Notes: generated by a model not told the origin, from the letters alone. A stretch of DNA of 64,000 bases from JAWPMV01 sp038527215 (GCA_038527215.1 JBCBGC010000024.1:1-64000), one strand, 5' to 3'; counted from the first letter of the stretch, positions 28,501 through 36,350 are shown. A program made the numbers and translations.

Positions 28501-28939
28501 AATCTACCGTCGGATCGCCGCTACCGAAAAAGAAGCTGATCTGGTAGATATTCAGCGGGAAATGATCGACCGTTTTGGTCCGATGCCCGGCCCGGTGCTG
28601 GCCTTGTTTGACGCCACCCGTATTCGAGAAATCGCCAAGCGGATCGGGATCGAGCGGGTAACCCTGCGGGGCGGCATGCTGCGCTTTTATTTCGTAGCAA
28701 ACCAGGAATCATCCTTTTTCCAATCGCCGATTTTTACCCGAGTGATCGAATATGTAACCACTTTCCCGGCACGGGTAAAGATTAAGGAGACCCCGAAATT
28801 CCTCTATCTCACCTATCCGGAAGTCAAGGAAATCAAGCGGGTGCTACTGCTGATCCGCGAATTACATGATTTTGCCCATCAGGCCAATCAGGAGGAGGAA
28901 AAAGCCGCTGCCTCTGAGGTAGAGGACATGCCTTTTTAG
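25520..28939 (+). CDS. mfd: Transcription-repair coupling factor
   Basis: A 1139-residue SF2 translocase that removes stalled RNA polymerase at DNA lesions and recruits UvrA. Order: UvrB-like domains (YAVRGGILDVFSF), CarD-like RNA-polymerase interaction domain (GDYVVHVHHGIGKFAG), helicase lobe 1 (CGDVGFGKTEIAIRAA, DEEQRFGV, LTATPIPRTL), lobe 2 with TRG motif (LHQMRGRVGRSNR; RDLDIRGAGDLLGGEQSG) and C-terminal D7. ATG 25520 (MKLEQILHLYQ) is chosen; an in-frame codon at 25433 overlaps the promoter. The stop overlaps the convergent decarboxylase gene by 4 bp. Confidence 0.97.
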   Translation: MKLEQILHLYQNHADLAAIAAAIKAKAQGKFRLQGTVGSQKGLLLTALYRQLQRNMVIVLNDKEEALYFHHDLQALMPKKEIFLFPASYKRPYQIEEVDNANVLQRAEVLNELNHTKTGRQIIVTFAEALNEKVVNKRSLVRNTLEIKESESCGMDFIVETLDTYGFEREDYVYEPGQYAVRGGILDVFSFAHDIPYRVEFFGEEIESIRTFDPVSQMSEDKVKRVSLIPNIQRSLLAEEKVSFLEYISDTSLLVVKNIRFIEADLQRMFDKATESFDKLVGDSGGGATSLSPEDLYYHPQDFRRDLLDFSILELNQQAYFPEADGAWEWKGIPQPAFNKEFTLLADHLKENQGQQIKNLVLSSNDKQITRLEEIFAEVDDEVDFEGVDGELHEGFRDPKVGIACYTDHQIFNRYHRYKTRSQKARSQALTLKQLKELKPGDYVVHVHHGIGKFAGLHTIDVGQHRQEAAKIIYKNNDAIFVNVNALHKVSKYTGKEGAEPRLNKLGSPAWAKTKSKTKSRIKELAFDLVSLYARRKAMEGFAYEPDGYLQRELEASFMYEDTPDQFKTTEEVKKDMEAPHPMDRLVCGDVGFGKTEIAIRAAFKAAVNGKQSAVLVPTTILALQHFKTFASRLKDMPVKVDYVNRFKSKAQITETLAKVASGEVDILIGTHRLVSKDVKFKELGLLIIDEEQRFGVNVKDKLKLMKSNVDALTLTATPIPRTLQFSLAGIRDLSVITTPPPNRQPIETTVTSFSPTILRDAISYELKRGGQVFFIHPRVKDIEEIASTIKKLVPDARIGIGHGQMPGAKLEKIMTNFIEGGYDILIATTIVESGLDIPNANTIIINEANKYGLADLHQMRGRVGRSNRKAFCFLLAPPEISLTQDARKRLRAMEEFSDLGSGFHIALRDLDIRGAGDLLGGEQSGFIAEIGYDMYHKILDEAVKELKEEHFSDLFAEEIKERKKIIVEDCKLDLDLDIRMPESYVPSIPERLKIYRRIAATEKEADLVDIQREMIDRFGPMPGPVLALFDATRIREIAKRIGIERVTLRGGMLRFYFVANQESSFFQSPIFTRVIEYVTTFPARVKIKETPKFLYLTYPEVKEIKRVLLLIRELHDFAHQANQEEEKAAASEVEDMPF

Positions 28940-30024
28940 GAATCGACTTTCTCGGTGGTCAAATGCTTGAGGCGTTCTTTTAGCTTCGGGCATTGATTTA
29001 CGCCCAACCAGCGCAAGACATTCTCTTTCCAGATTTCTTCATGCTGCTGCTGGTTGATGATGCCTTCTTCCAGGGCCAGGTCCAGCAATTTCCCTGGATA
29101 GGAAGACTGTGGTTCACTTTCCATTTCTCCTAAGGGATAAGGGTCGTCCAGCCCAAGGATGATTTGGTCCGTGCCTTTTAGCCTTTTTACCATCAATTCC
29201 AGGGAATAGGTATCGTGCACCAGGGTATCAAAAAAGATATTGGGATGTCCTACGGCTCGCCTGGGATGCGTCTTGCCTTCAAATAAATCCGGTCGCCCAT
29301 CGAAGCCCTGTATCCGGCGGCCCAGGTTGATTTGCGCCAGCTGTCCTCCGTGGGCAAAACACACCCGCATATCGGGGAATTTTTCATGATAGCCCTGCAA
29401 GGTGTAGAAGTGATAGGCATCCGCACACTGGGCCAGCATCCAGACCAAATGGAAGCGCCAGGCTACATTTTCCAGTTTGATGAACTTCTCGCCATCATAG
29501 GGATGAATTTCTACGGCTAGTTTATGCTCGTTGGCTAGTTCAAAGATGGGTTCTGTTTCCGGGTCAAAAATGGTCCGCCACGTTCCAATGGAATCCATAT
29601 AATGGGTGGGCAGGCAAAGAACCCGAAGGTTCAGGTCTTTTACGCACCGCTCAATCTCCCACAAGGCAGAACGGACAAAGCCTGCATGAATCACAAAGCC
29701 GCAGGAAAACTTATCGGGATGGTCGGCCTGTACCTGGCCATTGAAGTCGTTTTGCCAGCGCAGCACTTTTTTCATTTCCTCTACCCGTAAGCCATTGCCA
29801 TAAAGTTGGGAAAGGTTCAGGACGATAGCATGATCAAGGTTATTTTTCTCCATCCACTCCAGTTTTTCATTGAGAAAAAAACTAGAGTCCGTAACCGGGC
29901 GTTTCCAGTTTTTCTGGAGCATGAATTTTCGGTCTTCATCTATCCAAAAGATTTCCTTCTCCTTCATAAAGGAAGGGATTTGTTCAGGATAGGGGAGAAG
30001 ATGTGAGTGTCCGTTGATCCGCAT
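28936..30024 (-). CDS. Amidohydrolase, 2-amino-3-carboxymuconate-6-semialdehyde decarboxylase (ACMSD)-like
   Basis: A 362-residue TIM-barrel metal enzyme of amidohydrolase_2 type. Metal ligands are visible: N-terminal NGHSHLLP (HxH), AVEIHPYDGEK, CFAHGGQLAQ and the late aspartate in LGLDDPYPLGE. ACMSD takes the kynurenine-pathway intermediate ACMS away from quinolinate/NAD synthesis towards full oxidation. This role is supported by the tryptophan 2,3-dioxygenase gene 113 bp upstream in the same direction. The substrate is inferred; other carboxy-lyases of the family remain possible. Start ATG 30024. Confidence 0.8.
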   Translation of the reverse strand: MRINGHSHLLPYPEQIPSFMKEKEIFWIDEDRKFMLQKNWKRPVTDSSFFLNEKLEWMEKNNLDHAIVLNLSQLYGNGLRVEEMKKVLRWQNDFNGQVQADHPDKFSCGFVIHAGFVRSALWEIERCVKDLNLRVLCLPTHYMDSIGTWRTIFDPETEPIFELANEHKLAVEIHPYDGEKFIKLENVAWRFHLVWMLAQCADAYHFYTLQGYHEKFPDMRVCFAHGGQLAQINLGRRIQGFDGRPDLFEGKTHPRRAVGHPNIFFDTLVHDTYSLELMVKRLKGTDQIILGLDDPYPLGEMESEPQSSYPGKLLDLALEEGIINQQQHEEIWKENVLRWLGVNQCPKLKERLKHLTTEKVDS

Positions 30025-30137
30025 GGGGTATAGGTTTGAGGAAAGCGTAGCCGTATGATACCCAGCTGAAGGCCAGGATATCCTATCAGGTAAAATACAG
30101 AATTCCAGCTTAATTCTGCATTATTTTTCAGGCCTGC

Positions 30138-31250
30138 CTACCAATCTTCCAGGTGGGTAAAGTAAAAGCCCAACTGCCGCCTCAATTCATCGGGCAACTC
30201 AGGTAATTCGGACCGGGGAATCAACAAAGTGGAAATATTGTGGAGGTCTTTGAAAATGTGATGCTTGAGGGCGGTCATCTGAAGATACTTATGGCCGGAA
30301 GAGCCTCCGGTACCCGTCTTACGTCCGAGCATGCGCATGACCATTTGGGCGTGCCGGTAGCGCCAGGTGGTCAGCAATTCGTCAATGTCAATCAACTGTA
30401 GCAAAAAGCGGTAAGGCAGTTGCAGCAAAGGTTCTTCGTTGTAGAGGTTGATCATCAGGGCGGCCAGGGTCGCCTGATAACTGAGCCGTTGCCGGCCTTT
30501 TTCCACTAATTCCTGGTGAACGTCTGGATTGAGGATGGATTGGAAGTAAGAATCTGTGGAGCCCATCATCTTGAGCCGCATCTGCTTTTCATCCTCGGTC
30601 AGATAACTGGAAGCTTCAATGGCCTGGGCTTCCTTCGCGACCATGCGCTCTACGGACTGGCGATAATATTTGAGGAACTCGAATTTGCCAAAGCGGAGAA
30701 AAGGGGTCCGTTCAAGCCATTTTTCTATGGCCTGGAAGAGGTTTTTCTCCGTAGCGATGGTGTTGAGTTCCGCTTTTTGTTCATCGGTAAAAAAGGCCGC
30801 ATAATGATGGCCCCCGTAGGTAGAGCGTTCTTTTTCTTCTAAGCCCAAGAGGTTTTCTATTTTTCTAAACTGAAAACTCTGAAAGCCAGAAGCCGGGAAG
30901 AGGTAGTTCCTGAAATCGAGGAAATCCAGGGGCGTCATGGTTTCCATGAGCGGGATATGCTCAATTAACAGCTTGAAAATGCTGGCTACCCGGTTGAGGC
31001 GGGCGACGGCCGTGCCGATGGTTCTTTCGTCTACATCCTCCCGGTTAAATTTATTGATGACGGACTCTAGCTCATGAATGATCTGCTTGAACCAAAGCTC
31101 ATAGCTCTGATGAACCACAATGAACAGCATTTCCTCATGAGCTGGCGAAGGCTCCAAGGCTGCAGACCGGAGGGTTTGGGCACTAAGCAACTGGTCAAGC
31201 TGCAGGTAATTTTGGTAGTGTACGGTGGAGTATTTTTTTTCTTGATCCAT
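30138..31250 (-). CDS. kynA: Tryptophan 2,3-dioxygenase
   Basis: A 370-residue heme enzyme that opens the indole ring of L-tryptophan to N-formylkynurenine. Recognisable family segments: HYQNYLQLDQLLSAQ, HEEMLFIVVHQSYELWFKQIIHEL, DFLDFRNYLFPASGFQSFQFRKIE, WRYRHAQMVMRMLGRKTGTGGSSGHKYL. Chain length is closer to animal TDO than to short proteobacterial forms. ATG 31250 (MDQEKKYSTVHY) is chosen over TTG 31268. The membrane-protein gene upstream ends 36 bp before it and ACMSD follows, suggesting a tryptophan-catabolic operon. Kynurenine formamidase, monooxygenase and kynureninase are not in the window. Confidence 0.95.
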   Translation of the reverse strand: MDQEKKYSTVHYQNYLQLDQLLSAQTLRSAALEPSPAHEEMLFIVVHQSYELWFKQIIHELESVINKFNREDVDERTIGTAVARLNRVASIFKLLIEHIPLMETMTPLDFLDFRNYLFPASGFQSFQFRKIENLLGLEEKERSTYGGHHYAAFFTDEQKAELNTIATEKNLFQAIEKWLERTPFLRFGKFEFLKYYRQSVERMVAKEAQAIEASSYLTEDEKQMRLKMMGSTDSYFQSILNPDVHQELVEKGRQRLSYQATLAALMINLYNEEPLLQLPYRFLLQLIDIDELLTTWRYRHAQMVMRMLGRKTGTGGSSGHKYLQMTALKHHIFKDLHNISTLLIPRSELPELPDELRRQLGFYFTHLEDW

Positions 31251-31285
31251 GGAGAGGGTTTGAAGCAATAAGAGGGGAAAGTAGG

Positions 31286-31855
31286 TTAGTTGCCTTGTAT
31301 TTCGTCGATTTTGTCAGCCCAGTAGTCTGCCCCTTTAAAACTCTGGGTTTCTCGAATCTGCCATAAATGTAGGCCGATAGCGATCACCAGGCTGGCGGAT
31401 TCCATCCAGGTCAGGACGGCAAAGGCCATGATACTCAGGTCCAGGATGCCCATGGTTTGCAGGGCCTGGGTGCCCATGCTCAAGGCGAAAAAGGCAGCGA
31501 CCGCTGAAAACTTGAGGGAATCCTTGGGAGGATGTTTTTCCTTTAGATAAAAGCGAAAGAAATATAAACCCAGAATTATGGCATCCACCAGAATAGGTAA
31601 AATCCGGGCTCCCAGGGAATAGCTGGAGGTGAAAAACATGGGACCAATGCCTCTGACTAAGATCAACAAGGTAAGGGGCACCCTTAACTCTTTGCTAAAG
31701 GGGCTTGACCATAGATAGAACAGCCCCCCTACATAAAAAAGCACCTGCGCAATAATGGCAAACTCCAGGCCTCCTACGTAATGCATGATGAGCAGGAGTT
31801 TGCTGAACAAGGCGAAAAATAAATATAGAGGGACAGGCCAGCTATACTTTAACAT
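31286..31855 (-). CDS. Hypothetical polytopic membrane protein
   Basis: A 189-residue protein with about six hydrophobic helices (PLYLFFALFSKLLLIMHY; FAIIAQVLFYVGGLFYL; VPLTLLILVRGIGPMFF; ILVDAIILGLYFF; SAVAAFFALSMGTQAL; MAFAVLTWMESASLVIAIGLHL) and a soluble C-terminus (GADYWADKIDEIQGN). No known transporter motif is seen. It is the first gene in front of tryptophan dioxygenase on the same strand with a 35-bp gap, so a role near tryptophan use is possible but unproven. Confidence 0.65.
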   Translation of the reverse strand: MLKYSWPVPLYLFFALFSKLLLIMHYVGGLEFAIIAQVLFYVGGLFYLWSSPFSKELRVPLTLLILVRGIGPMFFTSSYSLGARILPILVDAIILGLYFFRFYLKEKHPPKDSLKFSAVAAFFALSMGTQALQTMGILDLSIMAFAVLTWMESASLVIAIGLHLWQIRETQSFKGADYWADKIDEIQGN

Positions 31856-31978
31856 ATGATGGATTTAATCAGTATGGCAAATTAACACCCCTCGTCTGAA
31901 AAATCACTTTATCGGAGGATTTTCACGCGAAAAGCTTACCTCAGGCTTCCTGGGGCTCAAAAGCTGGCTGCTAGCCCT

Positions 31979-31986
31979 TATCTTTG
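31979..31986 (+). promoter_or_regulatory. -7 element (TATCTTTG), leaderless GT2 gene
   Basis: Exact TAnnTTTG followed after 4 nt (tccc) by ATG 31991, so transcription should begin at the start codon. Confidence 0.65.
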
Positions 31987-31990
31987 TCCC

Positions 31991-32686
31991 ATGACCCAGC
32001 CAACACCAGCGGATATTTGGGTGATCATCCCAGCTTATAATGAAGAAAAGGTTATTCGACAAACCTTAGAGGAGGTTTTGGCGCATCCTTTTCAGGTGGT
32101 GGTGATCGATGATTGTTCGACGGATCAAACTGCGGCTGCGGCCAAGGACCTGCCCATTCATTTTCTCCAGCATCCCATCAATATGGGACAAGGGGCGGCC
32201 TTGCAGACCGGCAATACCTATGCCCAGGCCCAAGGCGCGCAATGGGTGGTGCATTTTGATGCAGATGGGCAGCATCGGGTGGCGGATATTCTGCCCATGG
32301 TAGCGCCGCTCTGGGCGGGGGAGGCGGATATAACGCTGGGATCGCGCTTTTTGGCGGGCGGCAGTGGCGAGGCTATGCCGGCTTTGCGGAAAGCGGTGCT
32401 TAAACTAGGGCGAATCTTTCACGGGCTGCTTACCGGCCTCTGGTTGACGGATGCCCATAATGGCTATCGGGCCTTGAATGCCAAAGCCCTGGCAACTATC
32501 CACATCACCCAAAACGGCATGGCCCACAATAGCGAAATCATCCAGGAAACGGCTCGCCACCAGCTCCGCTATAAAGAAGTGCCGGTGGTCATTCGCTATT
32601 CGGATTATTCGCTGGCCAAAGGCCAATCGATTTGGAATGCCGCCAACATCGTCGGGGACCTGCTGGTCAAACGTCTTTTTCAATAA
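31991..32686 (+). CDS. Family 2 glycosyltransferase (dolichyl-phosphate-mannose synthase-like)
   Basis: A 231-residue GT-A enzyme: VIIPAYNEEKVI, VVIDDCSTDQT, INMGQGAALQTG, HFDADGQHR (DxD-type metal site), then GSRFL and DAHNGYRALN. These match the DPM-synthase-like/polyprenyl-phosphate glycosyltransferases that load a sugar on a lipid carrier at the inner membrane. There is no membrane anchor of its own; the DUF2304 membrane protein 20 bp downstream is a frequent companion and may supply it. Target glycan unknown. Confidence 0.87.
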   Translation: MTQPTPADIWVIIPAYNEEKVIRQTLEEVLAHPFQVVVIDDCSTDQTAAAAKDLPIHFLQHPINMGQGAALQTGNTYAQAQGAQWVVHFDADGQHRVADILPMVAPLWAGEADITLGSRFLAGGSGEAMPALRKAVLKLGRIFHGLLTGLWLTDAHNGYRALNAKALATIHITQNGMAHNSEIIQETARHQLRYKEVPVVIRYSDYSLAKGQSIWNAANIVGDLLVKRLFQ

Positions 32687-32706
32687 GCCTACTGAATGTC
32701 ATTCCC

Positions 32707-33045
32707 ATGAAACCCGTACAATTTATCCTGCTGCCCCTCCTGGTGTTGTTGCTGATCGTTTTTACCAAACGACTGAGAAAACAGGTCTTGCTCAAAGGGG
32801 TGTTTATTTGCATCATCCTCGCCCTGATGGTCCTGACGGTCTTTCCAGATGTAACCACCACCCTGGCCAACTGGGTAGGCGTAGGCCGGGGCGTAGACCT
32901 GGTGTTTTATTTTGGCATGCTGGGGCTTAGTGTGAGCTGCCTCTTCCTCTATCTGCGCAGCGTCCGCCTGGAAGAACAATTGACCGAGCTAGCCCGTACA
33001 ATAGCCTTGCAAGAAGCTGATTCCCCATCCGAAAAGCCAACATGA
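32707..33045 (+). CDS. DUF2304 membrane protein
   Basis: A 112-residue protein with three hydrophobic helices (FILLPLLVLLLIVF; GVFICIILALMVLTVF; VDLVFYFGMLGLSVSCLFLYL) and a helical cytoplasmic tail (RLEEQLTELARTIALQEA). Layout and position behind a GT2 gene match the DUF2304 family. ATG 32707 is chosen; a longer frame from 32632 overlaps the glycosyltransferase and lacks any membrane-protein start signal. Confidence 0.82.
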   Translation: MKPVQFILLPLLVLLLIVFTKRLRKQVLLKGVFICIILALMVLTVFPDVTTTLANWVGVGRGVDLVFYFGMLGLSVSCLFLYLRSVRLEEQLTELARTIALQEADSPSEKPT

Positions 33046-33048
33046 TGC

Positions 33049-33079
33049 TTGAAAGTCCCACGGGAAGCGGCTATATTTG
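33049..33079 (+). promoter_or_regulatory. Consensus -33/-7 promoter of the tRNA gene
   Basis: TTG (33049-33051), a 20-bp spacer and TATATTTG (33072-33079) match the Bacteroidota TTG-N19/21-TAnnTTTG pattern. This is the best complete promoter in the window. Confidence 0.8.
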
Positions 33080-33116
33080 CCACACTTTCACCCGCTGCCT
33101 ATATGGCATGGTGTCC

Positions 33117-33190
33117 GGGCCTATAGCTCAGTTGGTTAGAGCACCTGACTCATAATCAGTAGGTCCCAGGTTCGAGTCCTGGTGGGCCCA
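33117..33190 (+). tRNA. tRNA with CAU anticodon, probably tRNA-Ile2 (lysidine-modified)
   Basis: A 74-nt cloverleaf: acceptor GGGCCTA/TGGGCCC, D arm GCTC...GAGC, anticodon loop CTCATAA (CAU), T arm CCAGG-TTCGAGT-CCTGG, discriminator A73. CCA is not encoded. The stem has C4-G69 and C5-G68, the pairs that in E. coli mark tRNA-Ile2 as a TilS substrate, so Ile (AUA) is favoured over elongator Met. C27/U43 is mismatched. The anticodon alone does not decide identity. Confidence 0.92.
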
Positions 33191-33192
33191 CA

Positions 33193-33231
33193 AATCACCC
33201 AAAAACGACCCTATATCGTTTTTGGGTGATT
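33193..33231. terminator. 16-bp perfect inverted repeat after the tRNA
   Basis: AATCACCCAAAAACGA and its exact complement surround a 7-nt loop; TCTTTT follows. Likely bidirectional terminator ending the tRNA transcript. Confidence 0.85.
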
Positions 33232-33343
33232 CTCTTTTACGCTAATTCGTATCCCCTGACGTTTTTACATACTGCTTAGAGGATGTGGACCGCTCCCTTG
33301 TCCCTTATACAACTTCCGTATTCATCTTTGAAAAAATCGCATC

Positions 33344-34195
33344 ATGAGCATTCTCCATATCCTGTTTTCTGCTGCTGTCGTCTTGGGGCCGATGGCCTGT
33401 CAGGACCGGGGCAACATCAACCCTTTGGGTGAGATAGATCCAGGCAATGACCCCCATTTCACCATCGTAGCCAATGAAGACCGGATACTCAAAAAGTACA
33501 ATCGAAAAGTGGTGGTGTTTGGGATTGACATCTATGCCGTTCCTGATGTGGAGGATGCCAAATTACTCCATGCCGCCAATGTCATGGCCCAATACCTCGA
33601 CAATGACGAAGATGGCACCGTTGATGATCAGTTGGTCTTGGACAAAATGTTGGAAAACAAGGCTTATTTGGTCATGTGGAGCAAGGAAAGAGATTTGAGA
33701 AATAGCTTTGTCAACGGTAGGGAGGGACAGGATTTAGGGAATGATGAAACCAATCCTGCTTATGTATCAGGCGGCAAGCTAGGGCGGTTTGATGCCTCGC
33801 TAGAGGAAGTCCTGCACATCATCAACCATGCAGGCCATTCCAAGGCTTATCCTCAGGCTTTCGGTCAGAACCAGGGTTCCCTTCTGGCTGAGGCCATGGA
33901 TATCGCCCGGGGTGGTCAGTTTATGTCCATTCCTGATCCTTATCCGGCAGAGGCCTGGTATACTTATGATGATGCGACCTGCGATTATGCCTCTTGTCAG
34001 ACTATCGAGTATCTGTATTGGGCTTTGACTTCTATGCTAGGTGCCCAGGAAAATCGCTTGGCAGAAATCCAACAGGAATGGAAATTGAATACGCTGGACA
34101 AAGTTAGAGATCAGGATACGGCCATTTATCAGTTGCTGAGCGACCCCCAATTTAAGATGCCTACGGTATTGCCAGATGGGAGCTACCGACAATAG
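33344..34195 (+). CDS. Lipoprotein of unknown function with EF-hand-like loop and HxxxH motif
   Basis: A 283-residue protein, signal peptide with lipobox GPMAC (Cys19). Mature chain: FTIVANEDRILKKYNRKVVVFGIDIYAVP, an EF-hand-like acidic loop DNDEDGTVDD near residue 88, then EEVLHIINHAGHS near 160 and LLAEAMDIARGGQF. The spaced histidines and following acidic residues look like a metal site, but the HExxH of zincins is absent. TTG (33298-33300) and CATCTTTG (33323-33330) 22 bp apart could be its promoter. I do not recognise the family; function unknown. A terminator follows. Confidence 0.65.
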   Translation: MSILHILFSAAVVLGPMACQDRGNINPLGEIDPGNDPHFTIVANEDRILKKYNRKVVVFGIDIYAVPDVEDAKLLHAANVMAQYLDNDEDGTVDDQLVLDKMLENKAYLVMWSKERDLRNSFVNGREGQDLGNDETNPAYVSGGKLGRFDASLEEVLHIINHAGHSKAYPQAFGQNQGSLLAEAMDIARGGQFMSIPDPYPAEAWYTYDDATCDYASCQTIEYLYWALTSMLGAQENRLAEIQQEWKLNTLDKVRDQDTAIYQLLSDPQFKMPTVLPDGSYRQ

Positions 34196-34243
34196 GGATT
34201 GCATCGGCTTTGCTCCAAACAGCCGGGATTGCAGAGAAAAACC

Positions 34244-34269
34244 AAGCCTCTGAAACCCTGGCTTTTTTT
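34244..34269 (+). terminator. Terminator after the EF-hand lipoprotein gene
   Basis: AAGCC-tctgaaaccct-GGCTT followed by a T-run. The rest of the 34196-34433 gap holds the next promoter only. Confidence 0.65.
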
Positions 34270-34433
34270 AACAATCCCCTCATTTTCTCTAAAGGGCTAT
34301 TGGTCTAATGGCTCGAAATCCCCCACCTGTAAAATCATTTAGGATTCCCTTGAAATCCTTTCGTTTGTCCACTTCCCATGCCTTCTCTTTGTATCCATCA
34401 ACGGATGTTTTTCCACGCTCAAAAAGAATAGAC

Positions 34434-35390
34434 ATGGAAGTAACCAAAGAAATGTACGATCAGGAATTGCAAGCCCAATATGGCCAGTATCGATTCCTGG
34501 TTAATGTGAATTCAAGAAAATGGAGTCTCAATCTGATGACCCGCCTGGTCAGGCTTTCCAAAGGCCAGAAAGTCGAATCAGTGGTCAACGAAACCCATCA
34601 GGTACCCAGCACTACGACTAAGGGGCATCAGATCCGGACCCGGGTTTTTCGTCCCGAAGGAACTACCAAAGCGCTCCCGGCCATGTTATACCTTCATGGT
34701 GGCGGCTATATGATGGGGCTACCCGAAATGGCTAATGATTTTTATGCAGATGTGTTGAAAAGAAGAGATGTAGTGATTGTCGCGCCTGATTATCGCCTTT
34801 CCCAAAAAGATCCCTTTCCTGCGGGCTTCAATGATTGCTACGATGTATTGTTATGGATGCGGGATCATGCTGCCGAACTCAATATCGATCCGAATAACTT
34901 TATCATTGCCGGACACAGTGCCGGAGGAGGCATGACTGCGGCCATCACGCTGAAAGCCCGGGACACCCAGGCCGTAAACATTGCCTTTCAAATGCCCATT
35001 TATCCCATGCTCGACCACCGCATGATCACCGCCACTTCCAAAATGCAAGGTTCTACCATGTGGGATGCGAACATCAACGCTTTTGCCTGGAAACTCTATC
35101 TCAGAAATATAGAAGGCGCAGTACCTGCCTATGCTTCGCCTGCTCTCAACGATGACTATCGTGGATTTCCCCCTACCATTAGCTGGGTAGGAGATTTAGA
35201 ACCCTTTTACGACGAAAACATTGCCTACATTGAGGCGTTGGAAAAAGCGGGGGTTCCGGTCAAGTTCACCGTTTTTAAGGGGGGATATCACGGATTTGAA
35301 GTGGGTTCACCCAAATCAAATATTGGCCAGAAAGCCAACACTTTTCAATTAGAGGCTTTTGAGGAGTTTTATGACAAATACATTCAGTAG
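34434..35390 (+). CDS. Alpha/beta-hydrolase, HSL-type carboxylesterase
   Basis: A 318-residue esterase of the hormone-sensitive-lipase family: oxyanion-hole HGGGYMMG, nucleophile elbow GHSAGGG, acid residue in WVGDLEPFYDEN and catalytic His in GGYHGFEVG. No signal peptide; probably cytoplasmic, hydrolysing short acyl esters. ATG 34434 (MEVTKEMYDQEL) is chosen: a TCTCTTTG -7-like element near 34384 makes a start at 34308 unlikely. An AraC regulator follows after 39 bp in the same direction, so it may control or respond to the esterase product. Confidence 0.87.
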   Translation: MEVTKEMYDQELQAQYGQYRFLVNVNSRKWSLNLMTRLVRLSKGQKVESVVNETHQVPSTTTKGHQIRTRVFRPEGTTKALPAMLYLHGGGYMMGLPEMANDFYADVLKRRDVVIVAPDYRLSQKDPFPAGFNDCYDVLLWMRDHAAELNIDPNNFIIAGHSAGGGMTAAITLKARDTQAVNIAFQMPIYPMLDHRMITATSKMQGSTMWDANINAFAWKLYLRNIEGAVPAYASPALNDDYRGFPPTISWVGDLEPFYDENIAYIEALEKAGVPVKFTVFKGGYHGFEVGSPKSNIGQKANTFQLEAFEEFYDKYIQ

Positions 35391-35429
35391 GCTGGGAAAC
35401 TCTCTCGAGGCCATCCTAATAAGTTTATC

Positions 35430-36350
35430 ATGCAACAAACGATAGAAGTACATAAGGTCTCCCAGATGCATAACATGGGAGGCCTTTCCAGCCCCAGACA
35501 TCAACTCGTCAGCGTCATTCATAACCGGGATCTAAAGACCATCGCTGCCATGCAGGGGGTCAAGGTGATCAATCATTTGTACACCATTATCTTCAAGTCT
35601 TCTAATGTTTGCAGCTCCTTTTCTTATGGCAGGAATTCCTACGACCATGAGGAAGGGACGCTGGTCTTTACCGCCCCTGGACAGGTGATGAAATTTGACG
35701 ATGAGGAGGGAGCGGATAAGGAGATAGATGCCGAAGGCTGGTCCTTGATCTTCCATCCGGATATGTTCAGGAAGGAAGACTTATCGGACAAAATGGGCAA
35801 GTATACCTTTTTTCATTATGACTCAAATGAAGCCCTGCACGTCTCGGATCAGGAAAGGGGTGCTATAGAAGACTTATTGAACAAAATTATCCAGGAATAT
35901 AGCCAGCCCCTCGATCGGCATAGTCAACATCTCATCGTATCGAATATCGAACTGTTTTTGGATTATTGCCTGCGATTTTACGATCGGCAGTTTTTTTCCA
36001 GAACCAACCTGAACAGCGACATTGTATCGAAATTCGAGCGCTTTCTCAACACCTATTTTGAGGCTGATCAGGCGGCCCAAGAAGGCATTCCCAGTGTGGA
36101 ATATTGCGCGAACCAGCTTAATTTTTCCCCCAATTATTTGAGTGATTTACTGAAAAAAGAAACCGGCAAAACCGCCCTGGAACACATTCACTTCTCCCTT
36201 ATTGAAAGAGCCAAAAATAGTCTGCTTAATTCTACGGACACGATCAGCGGCATCGCGTATTCTTTAGGCTTTGAGTATCCGCAAAGATTTAGTAATCTAT
36301 TTAAAGCAAAGACGGGCATGAGCCCAAAGGAATACAGATCGCTGAACTGA
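35430..36350 (+). CDS. AraC-family transcriptional regulator
   Basis: A 306-residue protein: N-terminal cupin-like sensing region (SCSFSYGRNSYDHEEGTLVFTAPGQVM in parts) and a C-terminal double HTH (EYCANQLNFSPNYLSDLLKKE and DTISGIAYSLGFEYPQRFSNLFKAKTGMSPKEYR). It lies between the esterase and a phosphoesterase on the same strand (gaps 39 and 14 bp), so it is likely an operon member and a local regulator. Inducer unknown. Confidence 0.92.
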   Translation: MQQTIEVHKVSQMHNMGGLSSPRHQLVSVIHNRDLKTIAAMQGVKVINHLYTIIFKSSNVCSSFSYGRNSYDHEEGTLVFTAPGQVMKFDDEEGADKEIDAEGWSLIFHPDMFRKEDLSDKMGKYTFFHYDSNEALHVSDQERGAIEDLLNKIIQEYSQPLDRHSQHLIVSNIELFLDYCLRFYDRQFFSRTNLNSDIVSKFERFLNTYFEADQAAQEGIPSVEYCANQLNFSPNYLSDLLKKETGKTALEHIHFSLIERAKNSLLNSTDTISGIAYSLGFEYPQRFSNLFKAKTGMSPKEYRSLN

